From positions 1 to 60,771 of the forward strand of contig DBQY01000004.1 of assembly GCA_002305805.1 (NCBI GenBank): a stretch of DNA of 60,771 bases, written 5' to 3'. The notes under the pieces were generated by a model, which had not been told where the DNA came from, did no database searches, and saw only the letters and a list, made by a program, of their open reading frames with translations. Position 1 is the first letter of the stretch. The number at the start of each line of letters is the position of its first letter. Shown here in pieces: positions 26,400 to 34,875 of this stretch. Made by a program: the position numbers and the translations under genes. This stretch comes from Atopobium sp. UBA1382 (GTDB taxonomy: Bacteria > Actinomycetota > Coriobacteriia > Coriobacteriales > Atopobiaceae).

Positions 26400-27446
26400 C
26401 TACCGTCGCAGGAGCCTGCCCCAGTCCGGAAGCGGCATCGGACCGGTGGGCACGAGCGGCGAGCCCAGGCGCGGCACGCCGTAGAGGTCGAGCTTTCGGA
26501 CAAGCTCGGTCACCCCGGCCGCTTCCTCGTAGGTGAAGCGCAGGACGGAGACATCGTAGGCGGTGATGAGCCCCTCGCGCTTTCGCTGGTCGAGAAGAAC
26601 CTGCTGCGGTGTGCGCCCCCGTGCCATCTCGGGGTTGAGCAACTTGCGCAGTCCGTCGCACTCGCCCACGATCACACGGCCGTCGGCGCGCACCCAGACG
26701 AAGTCCACGCGAAACGTCCGTCCCGGGTGCAGCGGGTCGGGCACCTCGACCTGCTGCGTCGGGAGCAGGTAGCCCTGCTCGATCATCACGGCCCTTGCAA
26801 TCGACTCGCCGCCGCTCTCGGCGAGCCCGGTGGCGCGGACGAACGTCGACAGGGCGGACTTGACGCCGCGACAGGAGCCAATCCGGTGGTAGGCGTATTC
26901 GACGAAGTCCTGCCACGCAACGCCACGCGCACCCATCGCCCAGTCGGCAACGACCATGCCCTCGCGGAAGCTCATCCAGCGCAGGCTGTCGAGAATCGTG
27001 CGGAGAAGCGGCATGACGCGCAGGCCGCCCACCTCGAGCGGCCTCTCCCTGGCGTCATCCGTGTTGAGCGCGAGCCGATGGTGCGTCACGAGTGCCGTTG
27101 GGGCGGAGACCGACCCGTTCTCGAGCATCACGTGAAGCGGGCGCTGCTGGGAGTAGGAGACGTCGCAACCGAGCGCGAGCGCGGCAGACGGTCCGCAGAA
27201 GACCCAGTCGGGATGGGCTGCCTGAAGGGAGCGCATGACGGCAAGCGTCTGAGCGGAATAGCCGAGCTCGTCCCACCACGCGCGACGCGCGTAGAGCCCA
27301 TGCGCGGGCGAGACGAGCTTCCCGTCCTCGCCCGTGCGCCGCGCGCACGCCGCCCGGATGCGCTCCTCGGGCGGCCTCAGGCATGCGCCCCGTACCTCCG
27401 CCTCCGCGAACAGCTCCTGCAGCTCCCGCTCGACCTTCTCGCTCAT
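26400..27446 (-). CDS. AbiEi-like winged-helix protein with DUF559-type domain
   Basis: 348 residues. The N-terminal part (GKLVSPAHGLYARRAWWDEL, then WVFCGPSAALALG) matches the AbiEi-type winged-helix plus extension; the C-terminal part (GRTFRVDFVWVRADGRVIVGECDG) matches the DUF559/Vsr-like core with an acidic active-site-like pattern. Proteins of this kind occur in many orphan copies in Coriobacteriia. AbiEi antitoxins control AbiEii toxins, but no partner is present, so this may be a lone regulator or nuclease. GGGAGGAG lies before the ATG at 27446. Its 3' end abuts a family B palindrome pair; the gene at 468 is a related orphan next to family A arrays. Confidence 0.75.
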   Translation of the reverse strand: MSEKVERELQELFAEAEVRGACLRPPEERIRAACARRTGEDGKLVSPAHGLYARRAWWDELGYSAQTLAVMRSLQAAHPDWVFCGPSAALALGCDVSYSQQRPLHVMLENGSVSAPTALVTHHRLALNTDDARERPLEVGGLRVMPLLRTILDSLRWMSFREGMVVADWAMGARGVAWQDFVEYAYHRIGSCRGVKSALSTFVRATGLAESGGESIARAVMIEQGYLLPTQQVEVPDPLHPGRTFRVDFVWVRADGRVIVGECDGLRKLLNPEMARGRTPQQVLLDQRKREGLITAYDVSVLRFTYEEAAGVTELVRKLDLYGVPRLGSPLVPTGPMPLPDWGRLLRR

Positions 27447-27641
27447 AGCTCCTCCCCTCGTGGAGGGCATTCTTTCACGAGCGGGCAAGCGGCGCCGGCG
27501 ACGCATATGAAACAATCCTTGATATATTCAAAACATATTGCCGAGAAGAACGTCACGCCGTGAATCTCCGGTAGGGAGCTAGCTGCAAGCTAGCGGTAAC
27601 ACGCTTACGGGAACTACGTTTCGGCGAGCGGCGTCCCGTCG
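27447..27641. other. Intergenic region with small hairpin and 10-mer copy
   Basis: AT-rich patch 27505-27545 likely holds the promoter of the AbiEi-like gene. A short inverted repeat GCTAGCT/AGCTAGC (about 27578-27594) lacks a T-run. CGAGAAGAAC (27542-27551) is a leftward copy of the 10-mer. Confidence 0.5.
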
Positions 27642-27857
27642 TCAGGCCTCGGACTCGTCCGGAACGTACTCGAGGATATCGCCTGGCTGGCAGCCCAGCT
27701 CGCGGCAGATGGCGTCGAGCGTGGAGAAGCGCACGGCGGAGATCTTGCCGCACTTGATGCGCGAGAGGTTGACCTCGGTGAGGCCGATCTTCTCGGCGAG
27801 CTCCTTCGAGCGCATCTTGCGGTCCGCGAGCACGCGGTCGAGTCGAAGGACGATCAT
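27642..27857 (-). CDS. Small XRE/YozG-type HTH regulator
   Basis: 71 residues, almost only a helix-turn-helix (LAEKIGLTEVNLSRIKCGK) followed by FSTLDAICRELGCQPGDILEY, the standard YozG-like end. GAGG lies six bases before the ATG. It follows the DUF2975 gene by 7 bases. DUF2975 membrane proteins and YozG regulators are commonly paired; the pair may sense a membrane or metabolite cue and autoregulate. Confidence 0.9.
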   Translation of the reverse strand: MIVLRLDRVLADRKMRSKELAEKIGLTEVNLSRIKCGKISAVRFSTLDAICRELGCQPGDILEYVPDESEA

Positions 27858-27864
27858 CGCGACC

Positions 27865-28467
27865 TCACAGCAGCTCGTCGTCCTGCTTCTGCAGGATGCA
27901 GCCGTACTCGAACATCCGGCAGATCGCGAACAGCAGCGCCCCGATCGCGAGCGCACCATTGTCCACAATCACCGTGCCCGCCGGAATGAAGGCGGCCTCC
28001 ACCATGATCTGGCTCGCCACCGCTCCGGAGATCGCACGCCCCACGAGGTGCAGGAGGCCCGGCACGAAAGCCGCCAGGATGAGAAGGAAGGAGACGCGCC
28101 TGAGGGCGCGCACCACGTCGAGCGAGAAGACCTCGCCCGTTCGCGCGACGCGCTGGCAGACGCGCGTGGCGCCGAGGTAGGCGACGAAGGTGAGTGCGCT
28201 ACCCACAGCGTTCGCCACCTGATAGGGCGCCGCGCCGCCGAGTCGTGTGACGCCGCCGAGATCGGCGGACGTGGTGAAGAACGCGGCGAGCAGGTCGCGA
28301 CCGCCCTCGAGCATGCCCGCACGCGTCAGGTCGGCCGCGAGCCCAAGTGAGACGGCTGCCATGATGAGCGACCCCGCGGTCACGATGGCACAGAGCCACG
28401 CGGCCACGGTCGCCGTGCGGCGGATGCGGAGGTCGGCGTCGGCGCGCGTCAGGGTCTCGTTGGTCAT
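27865..28467 (-). CDS. DUF2975 membrane protein
   Basis: 200 residues from the ATG at 28467 (a GTG nine bases earlier is possible). Four hydrophobic helices (first at ATVAAWLCAIVTAGSLIMAAVSLGLA) with the DUF2975 layout, ending in the FEYGCILQKQDDELL tail typical of the family (usually YGxxLQxExDxTL). Function unknown; it is paired with the HTH gene downstream. The upstream 28500-28545 region contains repeated TTATCG/CGATAA half-sites that could bind the HTH partner. Confidence 0.88.
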   Translation of the reverse strand: MTNETLTRADADLRIRRTATVAAWLCAIVTAGSLIMAAVSLGLAADLTRAGMLEGGRDLLAAFFTTSADLGGVTRLGGAAPYQVANAVGSALTFVAYLGATRVCQRVARTGEVFSLDVVRALRRVSFLLILAAFVPGLLHLVGRAISGAVASQIMVEAAFIPAGTVIVDNGALAIGALLFAICRMFEYGCILQKQDDELL

Positions 28468-28499
28468 TGCGATCACCCCGTTCTTCTCGCCAGCGATTC

Positions 28500-28545
28500 T
28501 TATCGTTCTTATGCCACTAATTATCGATTATCGATAAGAATAGAC
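28500..28545. promoter_or_regulatory. Candidate operator/promoter with TTATCG half-sites
   Basis: Half-sites CTTATCG, ATTATCG, ATTATCG and CGATAAG are packed into 45 AT-rich bases between the DUF2975-XRE pair and xpt. They are candidate binding sites for the small XRE regulator. Confidence 0.4.
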
Positions 28546-28585
28546 GAGTTTTCAGGCGAACGGCGCCAAACGCACGGCGAGCGTG

Positions 28586-28591
28586 CATAAT
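28586..28591 (+). promoter_or_regulatory. Extended -10 promoter of xpt
   Basis: CATAAT preceded by TG one base upstream gives an extended -10 element 39 bases before the xpt ATG. No purine riboswitch fits in the short leader. Confidence 0.5.
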
Positions 28592-28629
28592 GGACGGGAC
28601 GTCAACACCACCACGAGAGGGGCAGGCGC

Positions 28630-29208
28630 ATGAAAGAGCTTGAGGACCGTATCCGCCAGGACGGCATCGTTCGCGAGGGCAACGTCCTCAAGGTCGATAA
28701 CTTCCTCAACCATCAGTGCGACGTGGCCCTCTACGACCACATGGGCGCCGAGTGGGCGCGCCTCTTCGCCGGCAAGCGCATCGACAAGATCCTCACGATC
28801 GAGGCCTCCGGCATCGGCATCGCCTGTGTTGCGGCAACCCACTTTGGCGGCGTACCGGTTGTCTTTGCGCGCAAGACCGAGTCCAAGAACCTCGACGGCG
28901 ACCAGTACCGCACCAACATCAGGAGCTACACCAAGGGCCGCGAGTACCAGGTCATCGTCGCAAAGCGCTTCCTCACGCCCGGAGAGCACGTGCTTGTCAT
29001 CGACGACTTCATGGCCATGGGCTGCGCGATGAGGGGCCTGCTCGAGATCTGCGACGAGGCGGGCGTCATCGTGGAGGGCATCGGCATCGCCATCGAGAAG
29101 GGCTTCCAGCCGGGAGGCGACGAGCTGCGCCGCCGCGGCTACCAGGTCGAGTCGCTCGCCATCGTGAAGTCGATGGACGCCGCGACCGGCGAGATCGAGT
29201 TCGCGTAG
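28630..29208 (+). CDS. xpt: Xanthine phosphoribosyltransferase
   Basis: 192 residues, the usual Xpt length. It converts xanthine and PRPP to XMP for purine salvage. The N-terminus ([24 protein letters not shown]) is typical; the PRPP loop is [11 protein letters not shown], where most Xpt enzymes have DDFLANG, so the usual asparagine position is methionine. The E-K-G-F-Q-x-G-G motif ([12 protein letters not shown]) is conserved. AGGGG lies upstream. The xanthine-type molybdenum hydroxylase at 38400 could compete for the same purine. Confidence 0.93.
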   Translation: MKELEDRIRQDGIVREGNVLKVDNFLNHQCDVALYDHMGAEWARLFAGKRIDKILTIEASGIGIACVAATHFGGVPVVFARKTESKNLDGDQYRTNIRSYTKGREYQVIVAKRFLTPGEHVLVIDDFMAMGCAMRGLLEICDEAGVIVEGIGIAIEKGFQPGGDELRRRGYQVESLAIVKSMDAATGEIEFA

Positions 29209-29242
29209 GCGCCGCGGACGGGCGTACTTCTCGCCTCCCGTC

Positions 29243-29360
29243 GCAATACGCGAAAACCAACATTTCCGGGCTCAATTTCGTAGGAAATCGCGTATCGCCA
29301 GATGCGAGTACGCGATTTCCTACGTTTTTGGCCCCAATTCCGTTGGAAAACGCGTATTGG
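29243..29360. repeat. Tandem 48-base palindromes, family B, copy 3 (62-base register)
   Basis: TACGCG at 29247 and 29309, CGCGTA at 29289 and 29351, giving the same 42- and 62-base spacings as the other copies. Loops carry CCGGGCTC and TTGGCCCC. It lies between two rightward genes, directly before the arsR promoter, so it is not simply a convergent-gene terminator. Confidence 0.92.
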
Positions 29361-29383
29361 CGTCAAGAAGAAAAGAATATCCG

Positions 29384-29430
29384 TTGACATGTGAACGTAT
29401 GCTCATATAATCATACTCACATTCATACGG
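29384..29430 (+). promoter_or_regulatory. Strong promoter and ArsR-type operator
   Basis: TTGACA (29384-29389), 16 bases, TATAAT (29406-29411): the best sigma-A-type promoter in the window. A dyad GTGA-AC-GTATG (from 29391) and CATACTCAC (from 29412) brackets the -10, as expected for repression by the ArsR/SmtB protein encoded downstream. Confidence 0.8.
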
Positions 29431-29441
29431 AAGGAGCGCGC

Positions 29442-29753
29442 ATGCCCGAGGAGCCCACCCCCACCGAGATGCCCGACGAGGAGCTGCTCTACGACCTCGC
29501 CGACCTGTTCAAGGTGTTCAGCGACACCACCCGCATCAAGATTCTCTACGCCCTCATGGGCCGCGAGCTCTGCGTCGCCGACATCGCCGAGGAGACCGGC
29601 ACCACCCAGAGCGCCGTCTCCCACCAGCTGCGCACGCTCAAGCAGGCGCACCTGGTGAAGTTCCAGCGCGACGGGCGCAACGTGGTCTACTCGCTCGCCG
29701 ACGACCACGTCTACACGATGCTCAACCAGGGCATGTCCCACATCTGCGAGTAA
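29442..29753 (+). CDS. ArsR/SmtB-family zinc-type repressor
   Basis: 103 residues. The winged-helix core has DTTRIKILYAL and TQSAVSHQLRTLKQAHLV. The C-terminal helix carries D87, H89, H100 and E103, with spacings of 2, 11 and 3, the same as the zinc/cobalt alpha-5 site of SmtB and CzrA. The alpha-3 site has only C44 (ELCVAD, where CadC has two cysteines), so a cadmium/lead CadC-type sensor is less likely. Zinc would release it from the operator. AAGGAG precedes the ATG. It leads an operon with an HMA protein and a P-type ATPase. Confidence 0.93.
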   Translation: MPEEPTPTEMPDEELLYDLADLFKVFSDTTRIKILYALMGRELCVADIAEETGTTQSAVSHQLRTLKQAHLVKFQRDGRNVVYSLADDHVYTMLNQGMSHICE

Positions 29754-29762
29754 GGAGCCATC

Positions 29763-29981
29763 ATGCGCAAGTCATTCAAGCTCGACGAGATCGACTGCGC
29801 CAACTGCGCGCGCAAGCTGCAGGATGAGCTTGCCACGCTCGATGGCGTTGACGCCGTCTCCGTCAACTTCATGACGCAGAAGCTCACGCTCACCGCGGCG
29901 GACGAGCGCTTCGACGAGGTCCTCAACCGAGTCGTCGCCCTTACCGCGCGCATCGAGCCCGACTGCGAGATCGTCCGCTAG
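29763..29981 (+). CDS. HMA-domain metal chaperone
   Basis: 72 residues, one heavy-metal-associated domain with D11, C12 and C15 (IDCANCARKL). An aspartate before the CxxC favours zinc/cadmium over copper. The ATPase downstream lacks its own N-terminal HMA domain, so this looks like that domain encoded as a separate protein. It starts 9 bases after arsR, 19 before the ATPase; GGAG precedes it. Confidence 0.92.
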   Translation: MRKSFKLDEIDCANCARKLQDELATLDGVDAVSVNFMTQKLTLTAADERFDEVLNRVVALTARIEPDCEIVR

Positions 29982-30000
29982 GCGCCGGGAGGTCGCCGCC

Positions 30001-31911
30001 ATGAACAAGAAGCAGCGCCGCTGGCGCAACCGCATCGTCATCGCCCTCGTCATCTTCTTCACTGTTCTCGCCGTCGAGCAGAGCGGTCTTCTTTCCACGC
30101 TCTTTGGCACGCCGGGCGACGTCTACGCGAGCTTTGCCCTCTTCCTCGTCCCCTACCTCATCGCGGGCTACAAGACCCTGCTCGAGGCCGCGCGCAACAT
30201 TCGTCGCGGCGACCCCTTTGACGAGGCGTTCCTCATGTCGGTGGCCTCCCTTGGCGCCTTTGCGATGGTCTTTTTCCCCGAGACCGAGCCCCACATGGCC
30301 GAGGGCGCTGCGGTCATGCTCTTCTACCAGGTGGGCGAGCTCTTCCAGAGCTACGCCGTGGGCCAGAGCCGTAAGTCGATCGCGGCCATGATGGACATCG
30401 CGCCCGAATATACCAACGTCGAGAAGGACGGCGAGCTCGTGGAGCTGGACCCCGCCGAGGTCGCCGTGGGCGAGACGATCGTGGTCAAGCCCGGCGAGCG
30501 CATGCCCATCGACGGCGTGGTCACAGAGGGCACGTCCCAGCTCGACACCGCGGCGCTCACCGGCGAGTCCGTCCCGCGCCACGTGGGGCCGGGCGCGAAC
30601 GTCGTGTCCGGATGCGTCAACATGACCGGCGTCCTGCGCGTGCGCACGACCAAGCCCTACGGCGAGTCCACCGTCGCCCGCATCCTCGAGCTCGTGGAGA
30701 ACGCGAGCGAGAAGAAGGCCCGTACCGAAAACTTCATCACGCGCTTCGCCCGCGTCTACACGCCCGTCGTCACGGTCTCCGCGGCGCTTCTCGCCGTGGT
30801 GCCGCCGCTCGCCGGCCTGGGCGCGTGGTCGGACTGGATTCTGCGCGGTCTGACGTTCCTTGTCGTGAGCTGCCCGTGCGCGCTCGTCATCTCCGTGCCG
30901 CTCTCGTTCTTTGGCGGCATCGGCGGCGCCTCCAATCTTGGCATCCTCGTCAAGGGATCCAACTACCTCGAGCTTCTCGCTCATGTGGACACGGCGGTCT
31001 TTGACAAGACCGGCACGCTCACGAGCGGCACCTTCAACGTCGTCGCCGTGCATCCCGAGTCGGGCGTGGACCCCGACTACGTGCTCTCCATGGCGGCGCA
31101 CGCCGAGTCGTTCTCCGACCACCCGATCGCCGTCTCCGTGCGCGCCGCCTACTCCGGCGACATCGATCGCGAGAAGATCGAGGACACCCGTGAGGAATCC
31201 GGACACGGCGTGAGCGCCCGCGTGAGCGAGCACCTGGTGCTCGTAGGCAACGACAGGCTCATGGCCGAGCACGGGACCGCGTGGCACAACTGCGACCTCA
31301 CCGGCACGATCCTGCACGTCGCCGTTGACGGCGAGTACGTGGGTCACATCGTGATCGCGGACGTGGTGAAGGAGGACGCCGCCACGGCGATCGCCGACCT
31401 CCATGCCGCGGGCGTGCGTCGCTGCGTCATGCTCACCGGAGACCGACAGGACGTGGCCGAGGCCGTGGCCTCGCGCCTGGGAATCGACGAGGTTCGTGCG
31501 CAGCTTCTTCCCCAGGACAAGGTCGAGGCCGTGGAGCACCTGCTCAAGAGCGAGAAGGACGGGGCGCGACTCGCCTTCGTGGGCGACGGCATCAACGATG
31601 CGCCCGTGCTCATGCGGGCGGACGTGGGCATCGCCATGGGCGCGATGGGCTCCGACGCTGCGATCGAGGCCGCCGACGTTGTTCTCATGGACGACAAGCC
31701 CTCCAAGATCGCGCAGGCCATGCGCGTGGCGAGAAAGACCATGCGCATCGTCTGGGAGAACATCGTCTTCGCTCTGGGCGTGAAGCTCCTCATCCTCGTG
31801 CTCGCCGCGTTTGGCATCGCCAACATGTGGCTCGCGGTCTTTGGCGACGTGGGCGTGGCAATGATCGCAATCCTGAACGCCATGCGCTGCATGCGCGTCG
31901 AGCGGGACTAG
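30001..31911 (+). CDS. Zinc/cadmium-exporting P1B-type ATPase
   Basis: 636 residues. Motifs: TGES (187-190), metal-site CPC (291-293), phosphorylated aspartate in DKTGTL (335-340), HP (374-375), GDGINDAP (528-535). The last helices contain VKLLILVLA and GDVGVAM, where ZntA-type pumps hold the conserved lysine and aspartate that set zinc/cadmium/lead specificity. No N-terminal HMA domain. With the zinc-type ArsR and the DCxxC chaperone, zinc efflux is the likely role. GGGAGG lies upstream of the ATG. Confidence 0.94.
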   Translation: MNKKQRRWRNRIVIALVIFFTVLAVEQSGLLSTLFGTPGDVYASFALFLVPYLIAGYKTLLEAARNIRRGDPFDEAFLMSVASLGAFAMVFFPETEPHMAEGAAVMLFYQVGELFQSYAVGQSRKSIAAMMDIAPEYTNVEKDGELVELDPAEVAVGETIVVKPGERMPIDGVVTEGTSQLDTAALTGESVPRHVGPGANVVSGCVNMTGVLRVRTTKPYGESTVARILELVENASEKKARTENFITRFARVYTPVVTVSAALLAVVPPLAGLGAWSDWILRGLTFLVVSCPCALVISVPLSFFGGIGGASNLGILVKGSNYLELLAHVDTAVFDKTGTLTSGTFNVVAVHPESGVDPDYVLSMAAHAESFSDHPIAVSVRAAYSGDIDREKIEDTREESGHGVSARVSEHLVLVGNDRLMAEHGTAWHNCDLTGTILHVAVDGEYVGHIVIADVVKEDAATAIADLHAAGVRRCVMLTGDRQDVAEAVASRLGIDEVRAQLLPQDKVEAVEHLLKSEKDGARLAFVGDGINDAPVLMRADVGIAMGAMGSDAAIEAADVVLMDDKPSKIAQAMRVARKTMRIVWENIVFALGVKLLILVLAAFGIANMWLAVFGDVGVAMIAILNAMRCMRVERD

Positions 31912-31919
31912 GGGTTCCC

Positions 31920-33173
31920 TTACGCCTCCAGGCGGCTCAGCTTGGTGCGGATGACGCGGCGCACCGAATCGTCGATGCGCTCCTCGGTGAGCTCGCCCGA
32001 CGCGACGGCGTCAACCACGCCCTGGTAGGCGGCATCGAGGTCGGCCGGCATGAGCACGATGTCCACGCCTGCCGAGAGCGCAGCCACCGCGATGCGGTCA
32101 ACGCCCACGGCCTCCGTCGCGGCACCCATGCCCATGGAGTCCGTGATGATGATGCCCTCGTAGCCGAGCTCGTTTCGCAGGAGGTCGGTCACGATCTCAC
32201 TCGAGATGGAGGCGGGGTCATCGTCGCCCGTGACGTTGGGCATCGAGAGGTGACCCACCATCACGAACGGGACGCCCTCCTCGATTGCCGCCTCGAAGGG
32301 CCGCAGCTCCTCCGCGCGAATCCCGTCGAGGGTCTTCTCGGAGTAGATCGAGGTGTCGTGGCTGTCGCCGAGCGCTCCGCCAATCCCCGGGAAGTGCTTG
32401 GCCGCGCAGAGCATGCCCGCCTCCTCGAAGCCACGCACCTGGGCCGCCACCATGGGCGCCACCACGTCGGCGGTGGCGCCAAAGGAGCGAAGGCCCATTG
32501 TGCCATCCGGGTTGTTGGCGATGTCCGCATCCGGGGCAAAGTCCACGTTGAAGCCAAGATAGTCGAGGTAGGTCCCAATGCCCTTGGCGACTTCTTGGGC
32601 GTGCGCGGTGTCGCCGGTCGCTCCCACGTCGCACATGTTGCCGACGTTGTCCACGCCAAAGCCTGGGTTGCCGCCCACGCGCGAGACCGTGCCGCCCTCC
32701 TCGTCCACGCACAGGAACATCGGCAGGCCGTTGGCCTCGCGACCGTACTCCATCGTATTGGAGAGCATCGAGCGCGTCTGGTCGGCGTCGAGGAGGTTGG
32801 CGGCAAAGTAGCAGATGCCGGCCACCGGGCGCTCGGCGAGGGCGGCGCGCGTCGCCTCACCGGCGGCGGTCTGGACGCTCACGCCCGTGACTGCCTCGGG
32901 ACGCACGACGAAGAGCTGCCAGATCTTCTGCTCGAGCGTCAGCTTGTACATCGCGGCGCTGACCCTGGCGTCGAGCGGGTCCTCCTCGGGGGCGGGCTCC
33001 TCGGAGGGCTCCTCCTCTGCCGAGGGCGCCGGACGGTCGGAGACCGTGGCGCGGTCGTCGTCGGAGCCACCCGTCCCGGCCGGGAGGTCCGAGCACCCGC
33101 CGAGCGCGAGGGCGAGAAGGGCGCCGGCAGAGCCGAGCGCCTGGCGGCGGGTCAGGAGGTGTCGCTTGGTCAT
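31920..33173 (-). CDS. nagZ: NagZ-type beta-N-acetylhexosaminidase, Tat-like lipoprotein
   Basis: 417 residues, glycoside hydrolase family 3. The N-terminus has twin arginines (TRRQALG), a hydrophobic stretch and a lipobox LGGC (C27), so it is likely exported and lipid-anchored, perhaps by Tat. A disordered D/E/P-rich linker follows (about 30-80). KHFPGIGGALGDSHD carries the His-Asp dyad of NagZ; the nucleophile is the aspartate in IIITDSMGMG. It cleaves GlcNAc from peptidoglycan fragments. AGGGAG lies before the ATG. It is 20 bases after ddl, in the same direction. Confidence 0.92.
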   Translation of the reverse strand: MTKRHLLTRRQALGSAGALLALALGGCSDLPAGTGGSDDDRATVSDRPAPSAEEEPSEEPAPEEDPLDARVSAAMYKLTLEQKIWQLFVVRPEAVTGVSVQTAAGEATRAALAERPVAGICYFAANLLDADQTRSMLSNTMEYGREANGLPMFLCVDEEGGTVSRVGGNPGFGVDNVGNMCDVGATGDTAHAQEVAKGIGTYLDYLGFNVDFAPDADIANNPDGTMGLRSFGATADVVAPMVAAQVRGFEEAGMLCAAKHFPGIGGALGDSHDTSIYSEKTLDGIRAEELRPFEAAIEEGVPFVMVGHLSMPNVTGDDDPASISSEIVTDLLRNELGYEGIIITDSMGMGAATEAVGVDRIAVAALSAGVDIVLMPADLDAAYQGVVDAVASGELTEERIDDSVRRVIRTKLSRLEA

Positions 33174-33192
33174 GGCTCTCCCTTCGGCAGCG

Positions 33193-34239
33193 TCAGCTGC
33201 GGGCGAGTCGGTCGTTGACGAGGTCGGCGAGCACGTCGCCGAGCTCATGGCCGGCCACGCGCATCATCTGCGGGAAGCGGGAATAGTAGGTGAGGCCGGG
33301 CATCGAGTTGACCTCGTTGAAGACGACCTCCCCCTCGGGCGTGACGAAGAGGTCCACACGAGCGAGCCCCTCGCACCCGAGCGCCTCGTAGACGGCGACG
33401 CCGGCCGCGCGCACGCGGTCGAGCACGTCCCCCGGGAGCTCCGCAGGGCAGCGGAGCTGCGTGTTCTCGCCCGGGTTCTTCTCGAGGTGGATGCGGAAGA
33501 ACCCGTCGCCGGAGACCACGATCTCGTCGGGCTCGCCCATGCGCGTCCCGCGCACGGCGTCGCCCACGATGGCGCAGCCGACCTCGACACCCACGATGGC
33601 CTCCTCCACGGCGACCTTCTCGTCGAGCTCGAAGGCGGCGGCAAGCGCGTCTGCGTAGGCGCGCTCATCCGCAGCGCGGGCGACCCCGATCGAGGATCCC
33701 CCGCGGGCGGGCTTGACGAACACCGGGAACCCGCCGCAGGCGGCAACGGCAGCCGCGCGGTCCTTAGAGGAGGCGCCGCGCCAGAGCACCTCGCAGCGCG
33801 GCGAGCGAACGCCGGCAGAGGCGGCCAGGCGATGGGAGGCGTCCTTGTCCATGCAGACGGCGCTCGCCATCACGCCGCATCCCACGTACGGAACGCCCGC
33901 GACCTCGAGGGCACCCTGGACCGTGCCGTCCTCGCCGCCCTGGCCATGCAGGACGGGCAGGGCGACGTCAACGAAAAGTGGACGTACGCTCCCCTCGCAT
34001 ACCTCGACGAGGCCGCCGGAGGGCAGAAGCGCGACGGGTACGCAGTCGTGAGCGTCCCACGTACCCGCAGTGAGCTCTGCGGTGTCGCCCGTATAGTGCA
34101 ACCAGCGACCCTCCCGCGTGATGCCAACGAGCGCCAGCTCAAAGCGGTCACCAAGTGCCGCAATCACGTTGTCGGCCGATTTGCAGGAAATGTCGTGCTC
34201 GGTGGAGACGCCACCAAAGATGAGCGCCACGCGCGTCAT
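33193..34239 (-). CDS. ddl: D-alanine--D-alanine ligase
   Basis: 348 residues. N-terminus VALIFGGVSTEHDIS is the HDIS-type Ddl motif; the ATP-grasp core shows VKPARGGSSIGV, and the end has RVDLFVTPEGEVVFNEVNSMPG with the metal-binding E-x-N. It makes the D-Ala-D-Ala dipeptide for peptidoglycan. GGGAGG precedes the start. It forms a cell-wall pair with nagZ. Confidence 0.95.
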   Translation of the reverse strand: MTRVALIFGGVSTEHDISCKSADNVIAALGDRFELALVGITREGRWLHYTGDTAELTAGTWDAHDCVPVALLPSGGLVEVCEGSVRPLFVDVALPVLHGQGGEDGTVQGALEVAGVPYVGCGVMASAVCMDKDASHRLAASAGVRSPRCEVLWRGASSKDRAAAVAACGGFPVFVKPARGGSSIGVARAADERAYADALAAAFELDEKVAVEEAIVGVEVGCAIVGDAVRGTRMGEPDEIVVSGDGFFRIHLEKNPGENTQLRCPAELPGDVLDRVRAAGVAVYEALGCEGLARVDLFVTPEGEVVFNEVNSMPGLTYYSRFPQMMRVAGHELGDVLADLVNDRLARS

Positions 34240-34270
34240 GGAACTACCTCCCGTCATCTGCGAACGCCCC

Positions 34271-34276
34271 ATTATA
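34271..34276 (-). promoter_or_regulatory. -10 box of ddl-nagZ
   Basis: TATAAT read leftward, 32 bases before the ddl ATG; no clear -35. Confidence 0.5.
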
Positions 34277-34326
34277 GATTGCCGTCGAGCGTCGGGTAGG
34301 CCACGGGAGCGCGCTGACGCGCGTCG

Positions 34327-34875
34327 TCAGTCCCGGGACGCGTCCTCGGGGTAGCGAGGGGGAACCAAACCGGCGCGCTCCAGCGCGACCACGATCGGCA
34401 CCACCACGACGAGCTGAAGCACGATGCCCGGCAGACCAGTCACAAAGTACCCGGTGACCCAGGCCGCCAGCGAGTAGGTGCCGGACGAGAAGATCAGCGC
34501 CTGCAGGGCGCCGCCCACGAGCCGACCGGCGAGCATGGCGCCGGCGAGCGAGACGTAGAGGTCGAGCGGCAGACGGCCGGTACGCACGTGGGCGCCCAGC
34601 GCTCCGGAGATCAATCCGTAGACGGAAAGCTCGCAGGTCATGGACGGCAGGATGGGTGCCGCTGGCATGCCGGTGAGCAGGCTCGAGAGCACGGGAGCGA
34701 GAAGTCCCGTGGCCGCCCCGGGCGCAGATCCTGCCACAAGGCCGCAGATCATCACGGGGATGTGCATCGGGAGCCAGGCATTGCCCGCCCCCGGGATGGC
34801 ATGGAAGGCCATGGGGAGCACGATGCCGAGCGCGGCGCACACCGCGGCAACGACGACGCTCTTCACAGGATTCAA
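34327..34875 (-). CDS. ECF transporter substrate-binding S component
   Basis: 182 residues, about six helices. The start is TTG at 34875, overlapping the ecfT stop as TTGA, with GGGGAGGAG upstream; it then begins MNPVKSVVVAAVCAALGIVLP. An LPMHIPVMICGLVAGSAPGAATG segment matches the ECF S-component family. The substrate (a vitamin or metal) cannot be read from the sequence. It ends the four-gene ECF cassette, so it is likely a dedicated S protein rather than a shared one. Confidence 0.85.
   Translation of the reverse strand: MNPVKSVVVAAVCAALGIVLPMAFHAIPGAGNAWLPMHIPVMICGLVAGSAPGAATGLLAPVLSSLLTGMPAAPILPSMTCELSVYGLISGALGAHVRTGRLPLDLYVSLAGAMLAGRLVGGALQALIFSSGTYSLAAWVTGYFVTGLPGIVLQLVVVVPIVVALERAGLVPPRYPEDASRD

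Noticed and set aside
27560..27610. Terminator for the small XRE gene at the GCTAGCT hairpin
   Set aside because: The stem is short and no T-run follows in the direction of transcription.
28545..28630. Purine riboswitch upstream of xpt
   Set aside because: The leader after the extended -10 box is only about 30 bases and has no three-way-junction pattern.
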